Part shown: positions 46,283-58,956 of the stretch, in pieces
Numbering within the stretch: position 1 is the first letter of the stretch
Layout: every line of letters starts with the position of its first letter
Assembly (NCBI GenBank): GCA_050084515.1
Contig: CM114272.1
Location: 48,794,001 to 48,858,000 of the forward strand
Origin: Blasia pusilla
Lineage: Eukaryota; Marchantiophyta; Marchantiopsida; Blasiales
DNA length: 64,000 nt
Direction: 5' to 3'
Made by a program: the position numbers and the translations under genes
Notes under the pieces: model-generated
Told to the model about the DNA's origin: nothing
What the model saw: the letters and a program-made list of their open reading frames with translations, nothing else
Databases searched by the model: none

Positions 46283-49200
46283 TCAATTTCTTGGGTTTGA
46301 ACCAACGGTATGCTGTGCAGAATCCACTGATGCTACTGAGATCTGACGATGTATTTGCGTTGCAATATCAGCTGGAATGGGCTTTGCACAGCAATCACCT
46401 AAAGAAAGTACCACCGCTTGACCTTTATGTGAAATTTCCATTACCGTTGGCTCTGTATTTGGAGGTAGTGCTTGCATCCAAGGCTCTCCATCCACACGCA
46501 TGAAAGTGTGGTTTGCATCTCCCTCATGGAACTCAATTTTCACTCTGTGCGACTGCATGCACTCAAGAATATTTAGCATGTCAGATCCCAACACAAACCT
46601 TTGTGGCATCCTTTTTTCCATACCCTCCTTCGAACTCGCTATTAGACTTAACAATGTCCAGACTCCCTTGATCATGGTTTGCTCTTAACACTACAATAGT
46701 TAAGAGTGAAACAGACAATACTGATAAACCTTCACTAATAATACTGCATTAATAACCTTAACAGTTAGAAATTCAAAAGGCCATCATCAAACACAAGAGC
46801 GGAACATCCTCAGTAGTTAGCTACTATTGGGACCTGTTAGAAAGTTCAAAGGTTGATTGCAAACCTGAGCCAACCGTGTTCCATGGCCTTTCGGTGAAAG
46901 AAGTGATATACCCTCCCACGCATCTCTAAAACCAACAATCTCTATCAAGCCATCATCTACATAAGGAGCTATGAACCCCTTCTGCACAGAAAACCATTAT
47001 CAAAATGAGTTCTCAGACCTACCCTAGGAGATGAACCTAATCCAGCTCGTTTACCAATCTGCTCTTCCTATGAATTAATCCATCCGCCTGTCCACTACCT
47101 ACACAACCTGGTAAATACAATTTCTTTTCAGGTGGCATGAAGATGACCAAATTTGACCTTTATTGAAAGAGGGTAAGTGCAGAGTTATCTCCAGACCCCC
47201 CCAGACACAAAATGTAGAACTTTCATCTAATTGGTTTGTCCAACAAAACACCACCATGTGAAAGATGCAGCAAAAGGGGGAGAAATGAAGGAAGTCTGGT
47301 TGAGCAGGACTAGTCCTGCACCTCTTTGGACTTCTTGTCATCAGGCGTTCCCCATGGGTTCAGTCCCCCAGAGAAGCTTGGTAGATTCAGCAATACAATG
47401 GACCTTATTCTGCACTCGCAGATATAATGTGATAAACTCAAAATATGTCTCAATTTAAGAAACTCCCAGAGAGCACTAAATGTTGGAAACAAAGCATTGG
47501 GCACACAATTGGATCCACTTCAACCCTACCAAATAAGCTTTAGAAACATTAAGGCTAATTCCTTTGAAGCTACGTGAAAGAACTTGGTTGCTTCTGTTCA
47601 TCAAAACTCATTCCACATTCAGAAAATCAATAAACACTGACAGGAAAAAGTGAAATTTCTTTCATAACCCATGAGAAAGGTGTAACGGACTTTGGTGGAA
47701 TAGGGAGTTTCTGCCAATTCCCATCGAATTTTGCAACAAAAATATTTGTAACTGTATCGATGTTCCTGCAATAAATTGATAGGTTTATCGTCATAATAAG
47801 GTCTGGAGAGAGAAACCGTCTTTCACAAGACTGTCTGGCAAAGGCATACACCAAACTACCTCTATTTTTCTACCATTACCTGTTCCTTCTGCAGCATCTC
47901 TAGACACTGTAAACACTCAGAACTGAGAAAACAAGGCATGTAACTCTTAAGAACTACTGAAAACCTTACCCGGATTTTGGTTGAAGACAGGGAGGGGCAA
48001 ATCCACCTTTTATTACCGTTATACAGGCATATGAAATCTGCAGTTGGACAAAGGCACATGATGTAATTTTTTTTGGAAAATAAATCTCCTAAATTGACAA
48101 ATATGATCTACTGTGGCTCCAGATGATTCACTGTCGTCCCAAAATTACAGTTTGAAGTGGAACAAACTTGCCAAGCAGAACTCAGAACTGAGGTAAATGG
48201 AGAAATTTTCATTAACCTGATTCATGGTCTGATGCTTGAACAAATCAGGATTTTCTTGTCGCTTCTTGTGAAATTCATAAGACACTTCAGCATCCAGACC
48301 TAGAAAATAATCCTCAGAATGAAGAAACGGTTCAAACAATTGACAGTTGGAGACTAAAAAAACTTGAAAATTAATTTGATGAAATTGGTGTAGGATTGCA
48401 TGAGCAGCCATCAAGATACAGGCACGTTCAGACCCAAATAGAATGAAGAGTACCTACCAATACTGAGATAATTCCAGAAACCACCTTCATAAGAATGACG
48501 ACCATCCTGCAGAATCCATTAGCATTCTCTTTGAGACCAACATCAATTGGATGGTAAATAACCAGCCAAAATGCTGATTGATGTCCCATGAACATATCTT
48601 GTTAGATTTCCTCTCCAAGCTGTGACCTGGTGTTGAACATCTATTTAGCAGGGTAGACCTGTTGAAATAAATCTTTAAGTGTACAATCTTAAAGCCCAGT
48701 TGGCAACACCATTCTAATTCCAGGATATAGTGTTCGTCTGACTTGGCTTCTGTAAAGGTTAGGTTGGCTGCTCGTTTGCTGCTTGGTCCTCAGTGGCCTG
48801 CGGAATCTTCATGCTCTTCAGCCGATGTTTATTTTATCAATGAACAGGGAAAAAAAGGCCAGAACCTTGTAACAGCTACATAATGCAGGAATCCACTTCA
48901 AGAATTCAGCGAATGACCCAGTAAGAAATTATACTCGCCTGAAAATACTGATTCGTGTTTGCAACCCGACTGAAAGATGGCAACTGATTCAGCAACCTTG
49001 ATGAACATGTTTGCTGAGCCACTTCTTGCAACGGACTGTCCTCCACTGGTTTGGACATGTGTATGACAACGTGCCACCTGCACCATGATATTATTAATAA
49101 ACTTAATTGACACGAATTCTTAGTTAATTTCAAAAAGACTGTGTTTGTTGAGAACCATCACTTCCACACACAATCTTTACAACTGATTTAATGAATAATA

Positions 49201-52200
49201 GATCGTGTCCCAATTAGACACTCCCGCTACGATAGACATACTAAAAGAAGTGGAAAAGTTGTCTTTGGATGTAGGATGTAAAGTAAAACACCTAAACATT
49301 TGTGTTCGAACACCATGATACTCAACTTGAAGATACAAGAATTGCAGGCTAGTGTATACCTATCCACAGGCATAGGATTTGCCCGAATCGTCTTCTCAAG
49401 AAAATCCCGAACAGACTCAATATTTGGAGAAGGATTGTCTTTGCCCTACATATAAAACAAACAAGTTGGAGAGTCTAGTATGTAGTTAAACAGCCAACAC
49501 TGCATTACCTTTCAGATGCTTCTTGAACTGATGACTTCTCTAAACTTAAAAGTTCTGTCCAACATTGTGAATGTCATTTCACTGTTTTCATACATCATGG
49601 ACGGTTCAGACCATTGGTTCATGCATTTAAACAACTTCCAAAGATACATGTGAGAAGCGTTGCTGGATGACCAGAAATGACATGACAGTTGCCCCACTCA
49701 GTAGATACTATGAATTCACACTCCTAGATGCTGGACGAGGAAGGAATTTGATCCAGGAGAAAAGCATGTTCAACCGAAAGAACGTAGCCAGACAAACTTC
49801 AATAGAAATTAAGAACAGTTCGTCACACTCACCCATCCAAAAGAGAAGGGAAGGTTATTCCCTGTGCCAAGTGGAATAGTAGCTATAGGAGGCAAGGATC
49901 TCAACTTCAAGTCTGCAACAGCTCCAAGCACCCACCCATGCGTTCCATCTCCTCCAGCCACCTGCAACAGCATAGTATTAGAAGAAGAAAACTGTAGGTG
50001 TGGAAGCACTCCATAAACCACTCATTTCATTATTTATTCCATGCACCCACATCTTCAAGGGAACACTACATAACCATTGAATCCATTGGTGAGTCTTCCA
50101 ATAATTTCGAACCTGTACATCTCCTTTTCTAACTCAAGGTTTCTGTGGATCAACCTTGAGGGTCTATGGTTGCACGGCTTCATCAGGCACCTCTTAATGG
50201 GTACAGTCTGTGGAGCACTCACATTAAGCAAAGTTTTCAAACTAAAATAGCTACACCTGTGAATGTGACATGGCAAGCAGTCATAAGTATCTGTGAGAAA
50301 GCAGAAAGATCTTGTAGCTGCACTAGTCATTCATAGTTTCTGCTAAGCCCCAATATAGGATGGTTCCAAGACTACTGCCACAGAAAGAACAACAACCACT
50401 TGACACACTAGCAGAACAATGATCAAACAGAGAGCGAAATGAACCAAACTACTGCAAAGCATGTAACGTGACTACTAACTATGTTTGAACAAATAGCTGC
50501 AACCTGCTATGGCTTCCTTCACTTAGAAACACCTTCTGGGAGTCTCACCAAGAACTCAGGCTGCTGAGCAGGTTACACATCGAGAACATATCCACAGACA
50601 CTCTTGGCTGATAAGACTCACGGCCAGTACTTCAAGTGTATTGGAGTGATAATAATCTACTTGCTACAAAGCCACACCTTACATGTGTGCAGACAGTACT
50701 CAAAGACACTTGGCTAACAAGACAAGTTTGTACTACTGCGTTCAGAGTGCAGCACAGTACCCAGAAATCTGTCTCAGTATGCCTTTAAGCCAATTCTGTA
50801 AGTATTCTAGGGAGAATTCTTCTTTAGTTCTTAAAATCCAGCTATGCTTCTGACTTCTCTCACAGTACAGCCAAAAAAAAATTCGAACATGATGGTTTCC
50901 ATGACAGTAGGGCACAGTGTTCTTACAACAAGACGCAGACGGCTTCTGGTGTCAGCAGCAACTTCATCGCCATCTTCAATAAGTGATTCCAGATGGGACA
51001 GAAAGTTGTGTAACACTTCATCAGGTTTTTCCGCAGGAAGCTCATGAACCTGGAGCAAACCATGGTAAACCTTAGTACTGATTTTACAGTCCTGCACAAT
51101 AACCAGCCCTTATATTAACTGAGAATATGATTGACCAGCAGAAGTATCTCCTTGTACAAAGTCAGAGCTAGCATCAGCTAGACCATCCATGATTTCAGCT
51201 TGTACACAATCAGCAAATCAGTCCCTATCTCTATTGCCAAATCAGAGCCCTACCATGATGTGACTCTTCTTACTATCTAAGAGATACTAAGAAGGATTCT
51301 ACTCAGTCACACCTTGCACTCACACTACAGGTCCTCACATGTCACCAGCTCAGAGATCAGACATGGCTCACCATTGAGCACAAACAATCTCCATCAGCAT
51401 ACTAGACAAAACAACCTGCCTTCCAGTGAGGCTCTAGCAAGCACAGCAATTAGTCTCAATCTCCTCTTCCTACTCTCTGATCACTCTGCAGCAGGACCAA
51501 GAGCCTCAGGAGTCCTCACCAAAACTGTGCATGCTGTAGAATTGGCTTCTGCTCTCTAAAGAGAGACATTATATACATGAGGGTGAGCACTTCTGGCCCT
51601 TGATCTTCTTGAACAGATCCATACCTAAATAACAGATGGTGGCTAGCCCTAACTCGAGAATTGCCCTAATTCAAGGTTACCCTAAAAAGATAGAGGAACA
51701 CTAAGTTATCTCTAGCTAACTAAATTAGTATCCAACTAAGTTAGTATTTGACTAACTACTTTTAGGGCATGACTAAACTAGATATTAACAAATTTCAACA
51801 CTCCCTCTTAATGAGAGTTTAGAGTAATGCCCATCATAAATATACACTTTCTATGTTTGTCCTGTGACAGAGGTTTGGTCAGGACATCAGCTGCCATATT
51901 CTCTGTTGGACAGTAAACCAAGGAGATTTCTCTTCCTATCATTTCTCTCACAAAGTGATGTTTGATGTCTATGTGTTTTGTTCTAGGATGATGAACAGGA
52001 TTTTTGCTTAATGCGATACTTCCTTTGTTGTCAACCTGTAGGGATGTAGGAGTCATCTGTTCATATCCAAGATCATTCAATAAGCTCCTTAACCAGATCA
52101 CCTCCTGAGCAGCAAGAGAAAGCGCCATGTACTCTGCCTCAGTTGTAGAGAGTGCAACAGTTCTTTGTTTCTTACTGCACCAGCTGATCACCCCTCCACT

Positions 52201-55200
52201 TAACAAGAAGACATATCCACTTGTTGATCTTCTTTCATCAGTATCATCTCCCCAACTTGCATCTGAAAACCCTTCCAAGATTGGTCCATTTTCTTGATGC
52301 CTGTATTCCAAGTATGTTCTTGTTGTGCCACACCAAATATCTGAGTACTCTCTTCAGACATTTCCAATGTTCTATTGTAGGTTTGCTGGTGTACCTGGCT
52401 AAGACACCAACTGGGTATGCTAAGTCTGCTCTGGTACAGACCATAGCAAACATCAATGACCCTACAGCACTTTGATATAGTGCTTGCAAATTGTCAACCT
52501 TTTCAGTTGAAATTCCCATATCTTTGCTGAGTTTGCAGCCAGGATCTAGGGGTGTTGATACAGGCTTACAATCTTGCATGTTGTACCTGATCAAGATACT
52601 CTCTATATACTTTTCTTGACTCAATCGTATCCAGCTTTCTTCCCGATTTCTCTCAATCTGAATCCCCAATAGCCACTTTGCTGGACCCAGATCAACCATC
52701 TCAAAGTTGCGACAGAGGTCTTTCTTCACTCTCTTTACAGTGTCTAAGCTCCCTCCTAGCATCAGAAGATCATCAACATACAATGCTATGTACATAGTGG
52801 AGTCTAAGGAGTACACTCCTTGATCTGCATTGCTACGTTGGAATCCTTTCCTGATCAGGTAAGCATCCATCTTCTCATACCAGCATCTAGGTGCTTGCTT
52901 TAGGCCATAAAGGGCTTTCTTCAAGAGACACACCTTGCCTGGATGAGTATAACCATCTGGTACCTCCATGTAGATCTCCTCTTTCAGTTCTCCATTTAAG
53001 AATGCAGTCTTCACATCCATCTGTTCCACCTCCCAATTATGTTGAGCTGCTAATGCCAAGAGAACTCTAATGGATCCATACCTTGCAACAGGAGCAAAGG
53101 TCTCCTGATAGTCTAAACCAGCCTCCTGATTGAAGCCTTTTGCAACCAGACGTGCCTTGTACTTCAAGATCTCATTCTTTGGTCCCCTTTTTATTCTGAA
53201 GACCCATTTGCAACCAATGGTCTTTCTACCAGGTGGCAAATCTACAAACTCCCATGTCTCATTTTTCTCTAATGAGACCTTTTCTTCTGCCACAGCCTGC
53301 TCCCACTGTTTGAATCATTCCTGCTCATAGCCTCACTCAAAGAGTTGGGCTCTACAACTCCTTCTTCAATAGAATGAGCCCGTTTATCCCCAACCTTTCT
53401 ACAGGTTTGGAAATTCTTCCAGATCTCCTTTGCTCTGAGATCTCCTTGATCACTCCCTCTGTGGACTCATGTGCCTCTAGAACTTGCTTGGCTGCACTTC
53501 TCCTTTGGTACACCTTCATAGGCTGATCATTTTCAACATGATCTTCCTCTCTTACACCTTGGGTGCAAGTATCTAATCCTCCACTACATTCTGCAAGTGT
53601 ATCCTTTGATACTTCCTCCTTATCAGCATCTTGATGTGAGTTCGACACTACAGGGATGTTTACAGGAGTGACAACAGAAGTGATTACTGGCATCACTCTG
53701 GTGACCATTGACTCTTTGTGCTCAGAGTCTTTCCAAAACTCTTCTCATCAAAAGTCACATCATTGCTTGAATTGCCTTGCAGGTTCTAGGATTATACAAC
53801 ATGTATCCTTTCAGCCCTTCTTCATACCCAACAAATATGTACTTGTCAGCCTTTGCATCTAGTTTCCTCCTTTGTGTATCAGGGGTGAGGGCATAGCCAA
53901 CACAACCAAACACTTTCAATCTAGAAAGGTCAGGTTTCTTACCAGACCAGCACTCTTCTGGAGTTACATTCTTCAAGGCCGCTGTGGGACTGATGTTCCT
54001 CAGATAATTCGCTGTCATGATAGCTGCTCCCAGAATTCTTGACCAAGCTTGGCATGTTGCAACATGCTCAAGGCTTTCTCTTGCAAGGTTCTATTCAACC
54101 TTTCAGCTACTCCATTTTGGTGGGGGCTGTCACGTGTCGTAACATCTTTTAATATCCCTTGGCTGAGAGATATGCTTGAAAGACAGTTCAACTTGCCTCT
54201 CTGTCATGTTGACAAAGATAACAAATTTCTCTAGAACTTGAGCCTTGCTGCTTATCAGGTACACAAAGCTCTTTCTACTCTTGTCAGTCCACAAATGACA
54301 CAAAATAGCGTGCTCCTCCTAGTGACTTTACAGGCATTGGTCCACACACATCAGAGTGAATCAAGTCCAATAATCTTTCAGACCTGTTAAGTGACCTTCT
54401 GGGAGCAGGTGACTTGTGAGCTTTCCCTTGCACACAAGCCTCACAGAACTCAAGCTTCTGTGACTTCTCAATCTCCACACCACATGACATTCCTTGCAAA
54501 TGCTGTGTTCCGATAGGTGCCCCAATCTGCAATGCCACAGATTCAGCAAGCTCCTATTCTCAGTGAGATTTACCTGCTCCTCTGGATCACATTCCAGCAG
54601 TTTGAACAAATTTCCTTGTACCACTCCTCGGCACAAGACTTTCCCGTTTCTCTCAAGTGTGCAAGTCTGGTTTGAGTTCCAGAAGTGCACATCAATTCCT
54701 GCCTCAATAATTTCTTAACTGACAACAGATTTTTATGTAATCTGCAACATATAACACTCCATGCAGCTGCCATTTCATCAATTTGCTTTCATCAGCACTG
54801 AAGAAAATAGAAACTGAGCCAACCCTCCCACAGGACTTAACAATCCAGAAGCACTTCTCACGTGATGATTACTTGCTGGTTTTATGTCTGAGAACAACTC
54901 CTCTTGATAACAGACATGTGATGTTGCACCGGAGTCCACCCACCATCCACTGCTCCTCTTGAGATCTTTCTCACACGAGGCCATCATGAAAGAACAACAA
55001 CTTTCATCAGATGTGTATTCAGTAGTCATCACTCCAGCAACCTTTGCCTTATCCTTCTCCCTGTATGAGGTACTTTGCTTCTCCATCAACTTCTCTTGAT
55101 TCTTGACTGCAGATCCACTCCTTTTAACTTTCTCTCCCTTTTCAACTTCTTTGGACAATTCGAGCAAGATGTCCCTTTTCTGCACAAATGTAACAAGTTC

Positions 55201-57938
55201 TGGTCTCTTTCCACTTCCTATCCCTGTTGAGCATGACTGTTTCTTCCACAATCACCTCTCGCTTCTGATCATATCTCAGGAGCTTGTTGGTCAGAATTCC
55301 CATGTAAGCAAATCTGCCTCCCAGGTTTCAAAGATTGTAACCATTGTATCAAATCGAGGAGGTAAGGAGGATAGCAACAGGGTTACCTTCCATATAGGAA
55401 TCAGTTCCTGTCCAACTGCTTTCACTTGTGCAAAAGTTGACTCCATTTTGGCAATGTGAGCTGCAACTCTATCTGTGTCAGCCATCCTTGTGAGCTCAAT
55501 GTCTTCCATCTTTGCATAGCTAGAGTCAAAGCTGACTCCTTGTTCAAACTCTTCAGCTTGGACCAGATCTCCCAAGCATTGCTTATACCATCCACCAACT
55601 CCCTCATAGAGGAGTTCAGGGTCTGTTTGAGTAAGATAGCTGCCAACTGATTTTGCTGTCTCTTAAGTTTACCACAAGCTCTTCTAGATTGTGAGGTTTC
55701 ATCTCAACATACACCCACAACCCTTTCAGCATTAGAATGTCCATCATGGTTCTGGACCATTCTCTATAGTTCCCACCATCTAACTTCTCTACACTGCTGA
55801 AATCACTAAGGAGAAAGGTTTGGGGTGGGCCCATAACCTGAGAATATGATTGACCAGCAGAAGTATCTCCTTGTACAAAGTCAGAGCTAGCATCAGCTAG
55901 ACCATCCATGATTTCAGCTTGTACACAATCAGCAAATCAGTCCCTATCTCTATTGCCAAATCAGAGCCCTACCATGATGTGACTCTTCTTACTATCTAAG
56001 AGATACTAAGAAGGATTCTACTCAGTCACACCTTGCACTCACACTACAGGTCCTCACATGTCACCAGCTCAGAGATCAGACATGGCTCACCATTGAGCAC
56101 AAACAATCTCCATCAGCATACTAGACAAAACAACCTGCCGTCCAGTGAGGCCCTAGCAAGCACAGCAATTAGTCTCAATCTCCTCTTCCTATTCTCTGAT
56201 CACTCTGCAGCAGGACCAAGAGCCTCAGGAGTCCTCACCAAAACTGTGCATGCTGTAGAATTGGCTTCTGCTCTCTAAAGAGAGACATTATATACATGAG
56301 GGTGAGCACTTCTGGCCCTTGGATCTTCTTGAACAGATCCATACCCTAAATAACAGATGGTGGCTAGCCCTAACTCGAGAATTGCCCTAATTCAAGGTTA
56401 CCCTAAAAAGATAGAGGAACACTAAGTTATCTCTAGCTAACTAAATTAGTATCCAACTAAGTTAGTATTTGACTAACTACTTTTAGGGCATGACTAAACT
56501 AGATATTAACAAATTTCAACAAACTGCAATTCAAAACCACATAATCGAAAAGAAAGCCTTTGGGTGTGCATCTGGTACTGGCATCATAACTCTTGAAACA
56601 TGACATTCTGTGCAAAATTGTATCTGTGGCACACTGATGGACTTGAGATTACATATTAGCTAAGCTCTTGTTTCAATTCCTGATGACAAAGGAAGAAGCA
56701 GCCAAGCCTGTGAGTGGTATTCACAAGCACACACATCTTAGTTATTTAGGAAGAGAGACCTCTTAATTTTCACAGTGGTCCACTATCAGTTCAAGAAAGG
56801 ATGGGAAAGCTAAGGCTATTTAATAAGTCTGGTGATCAGAAAGTACCTGCTTTGGATTCAAGAGAGCACGCAGATGAGGAAGTATCTTTGATCCCAACTG
56901 ACCTCCACTTCTGACATTTACAAACACCAGAACAGGTGACCTGCTCGCAACACACAAATCCACAACTTTCACGTCAAAGCTTTCACATCACTCACCTCTC
57001 TGAACTATACAAATCCTAGTGCCCCTTACCATACCCAGATTTACCATGTGCCTTTCTTGCAAGACATATTTGCTCAGCAGGCGTTTGCGCTCAAAGAACC
57101 AAGGATAATAGGGGTTATAGGACTTTGTGAACGCAAGGCTGTAGCAAGAACTTGCCTTTTTTCTTCTCTAGGATGTATGAGAACTTCGATTCAGAGAAAT
57201 TTTCTCTTCGAGACCACACAAAGAGCAAAACTTACCAAGTGTGGTTTATTATAGGGATAAAGAGAATGTGAAAGGCATTGTAGGCTCCATACGAAAATAC
57301 TACTTAACATGCTCATCAATACGAAACCCTTGTAAAATATTCAGGGAACTCCATGATGCCTTTCGACCCTGCAGTGGCTTACTATTTGACAGACGACCAA
57401 AAAACTCATCTCCTATGGTGGAAGACACAAAAAAGATATTATCTCCCCCTCCCATGAGTCTTTTAATACACCACACAACGGTACTCTGTACATTCTTATG
57501 CCAAACTGCAATTAACAACTTCATGTGACCGATAATGGCAGCGGTCAAATGACAACCCATCAATTATTTTCGAGAGTAGTTGAACTAGGAAAAATTAAGT
57601 AGCCATCTACCTGGGATCAACACAAAAACTCAGGCCCAGTCAAGTAACAACAGTTCAAATATTTTCCCTGGGCCACAGTAAGTATTTAAACTCCAGAGTA
57701 TAGCGAACAGGCTAATTCCACCGCAAAAACATGATGTTGGGCGTCACGATTTCCAAGAGAGCAAGACAGTGATCTCGTATGGAATTGTCAGACATGTTTG
57801 CTACCTGGGAACTTTCACGTTCTTTACACGTAAAGGAGCCTTTTCTCCGTTCAAAATGTAGTCGGATACAAGAAAATCGCCCATGCGCTGGCTCGTGTCC
57901 TCAACCTCTACATACCCGATACCGCTGTTGTCTGTCAT
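46283..57938 (-). CDS. Diacylglycerol kinase (plant cluster II/III type)
   Basis: Phosphorylates diacylglycerol to phosphatidic acid with ATP, linking phospholipase C signalling to phosphatidic acid. Thirteen exons join in perfect phase (1,455 bases, 484 residues): 57938-57805, 56940-56847, 51049-50927, 49961-49833, 49445-49360, 49077-48939, 48506-48458, 48299-48217, 48037-47970, 47765-47691, 47409-47322, 46981-46865, 46552-46283. The catalytic domain starts at [14 protein letters not shown] (residue ~48) and has the nucleotide loop GGDGTHGW (~120) and IPLGTGNNL. The accessory domain runs from [20 protein letters not shown] to [25 protein letters not shown] and [11 protein letters not shown]. 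No C1 domains or membrane anchor, as in short plant forms. Intron 6 needs a GC donor (48938-48937). Intron 2 carries a Copia element. The ATG at 57938 opens [14 protein letters not shown]. Confidence 0.93.
48507..48938 (-). other. GC-AG intron of the diacylglycerol kinase gene
   Basis: The reading frame requires the exon to end at CAG (48941-48939) and join GATGGTCGT in phase 0. The intron then starts GCGAGT. The acceptor CTGCAG is normal. A GT four bases further would shift the frame. Confidence 0.6.
51122..51800 (-). repeat. Copia 3' LTR plus extension
   Basis: 51256-51800 is a standard LTR (TGTTGAAATT... ending CA in element sense). 51122-51255 repeats the sequence that follows the 5' LTR, including the first 24 gag codons. 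The host intron resumes directly at the target duplication. Confidence 0.8.
51808..52335 (-). pseudogene. Copia RNase H
   Basis: Minus frame 52311-51808 reads [41 protein letters not shown] and [12 protein letters not shown], with the catalytic D, E and D of RNase H. It ends shortly before the polypurine tract. A one-base frameshift near 52320-52335 separates it from the reverse transcriptase frame. Confidence 0.9.
52330..53293 (-). pseudogene. Copia reverse transcriptase
   Basis: Long intact frame with the RVT_2 pattern: [62 protein letters not shown] and the catalytic YVDDLLM. It covers essentially the full reverse transcriptase domain. The upstream link to integrase and the downstream link to RNase H are frameshifted, so the polyprotein would not be made as such. 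Confidence 0.93.
53352..54690 (-). pseudogene. Copia integrase
   Basis: Split over frames: 54690-54538 has the HHCC finger start ([10 protein letters not shown]), 54538-54284 has [13 protein letters not shown] and the first catalytic Asp in HSDVCGP, and 54018-53755 has the late core and C-terminal part ([20 protein letters not shown]). The linker 53708-53352 is low-complexity and acidic/basic as usual. Several frame changes disable it. Confidence 0.85.
54778..55909 (-). pseudogene. Copia gag and protease
   Basis: Gag starts [11 protein letters not shown] at 55909 and continues [15 protein letters not shown], then through a second frame (55575-55291) with [14 protein letters not shown] zinc-knuckle region near 55195 reads [12 protein letters not shown] but is broken by a one-base shift before its last Cys. 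The frame 55251-54778 ends with [12 protein letters not shown], the Copia protease active site. Gag is split over at least three frames. Confidence 0.85.
55841..56521 (-). repeat. Copia 5' LTR and leader
   Basis: 55975-56521 is the canonical LTR. The next bases in element sense are TGGTAGGGCTCTGA, a possible primer-binding site of unusual type starting with TGG. The segment 55841-55974 is the leader and gag start that is also duplicated at the other end. Confidence 0.75.
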
Positions 57939-58950
57939 GTTAAGGATCTGAAGATCGTCGTAGGCTCTGATGGCAACAGCTCCTTCTCTTTTCGTTCTCT
58001 ATGCTTGGTCGCGACCTGCTCCTCAAACTTTCAATCTCTCTGTATGCCTAAAATTTTAAGGTCCTTTCTCCTCTATGGACAGATGAGTTAAAATACGCTA
58101 TCCGATGCCGCCGCGCCTCTCACAGCGTCTGAAGTCGATGAATTTGGAAGACAATACCGAACCTTACCCAAGTTACGAACTCAAATTTTCTGAATACAGA
58201 ACCCCAAAACCTCTTCGCGAACCCGAGATGAACAAACTATGAAAAGCGTCAACAAACATCCTCTTAGAGTTGCATTCTTCTGTCATACAAATTCAACATA
58301 GCCCCCTGACATCCTATGACACTTTCAAAACGACTAAGACTTGATTCCGGATATCAGCACTGGGACCTCGGCATCGAGAAACATTGTATTCACGGGAGAC
58401 AATAGTAACGTTCAACATCATATAGTCTTCTGATTTGCCTGTCGCTTGATCCAACTATAGGTTTGCACTACTACCGTGAACTTCTTTATTTCTCTCGTTT
58501 GATTAAGATCCCCAGATGCTCGATTCAATACGCCAGTCTCTACCTCTTGTAAGAAAATACCAATTCCACTGTACAAATAAAAGTAGTTGTTCGGTGTAAC
58601 TTCTATCTATCTTATGTAATTAAACAGATTTTTGCTTAAGTGGCCCCCTCCTTAATTTTATTGCTCAAATTTCCCCTTGACGGCCTATTTTCCTTCCCTA
58701 TCATAATATTCTGGTGGAATTACCGGACAGTCCGGTTAAGGTTCTAGTATGTGTTTCTTAGTGTACTGCAGCGTATGGACCATTGGTAAAGGATACTATC
58801 GATATTGGCTAGAAAATAGTTAGAGGAAGGATACTTTTTTTAAATAGGCACAGGTGGTTGCCAAGGAATAAGAGACGCATTAGTGTCGAACTTAATTAGT
58901 TTAGTCACCGTGTTTGAATAGGCGCAGGGGCATGTAGTAGTGAACAACCC
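57939..58950. other. Upstream flank of the diacylglycerol kinase gene
   Basis: Expected 5' untranslated region and promoter. I see no decisive promoter motif and no other gene. Confidence 0.4.
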
Positions 58951-58956
58951 TTTGGC

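Larger units (their letters stand above)
51117..56526 (-). mobile_element. Young Ty1/Copia retrotransposon in kinase intron 2
   Basis: The element spans 51122-56521 on the same strand as the host gene, flanked by the 5-bp repeat AACTG (51117-51121 and 56522-56526). Order in element sense: LTR (56521-55975), gag, protease with DSGAT, integrase, reverse transcriptase, RNase H, polypurine tract AAGAGGGAG (51809-51801), LTR (51800-51256). Reverse transcriptase after integrase is the Copia order. The terminal repeats show only three substitutions and two single-base indels in about 680 bases, so insertion was recent. Yet gag and pol already carry frameshifts. The left terminal repeat runs about 134 bases past the LTR end into the gag start. 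Confidence 0.92.

Noticed and set aside
48898-49113. Alternative frame over diacylglycerol kinase exon 6 ([13 protein letters not shown])
   Set aside because: The frame giving [14 protein letters not shown] keeps phase with both neighbouring exons and matches the family; this one does not.
51314-51559. 81-codon frame repeated almost identically at 56033-56278
   Set aside because: Both are antisense LTR sequence of the Copia element; the repetition reflects the LTRs, not a gene.
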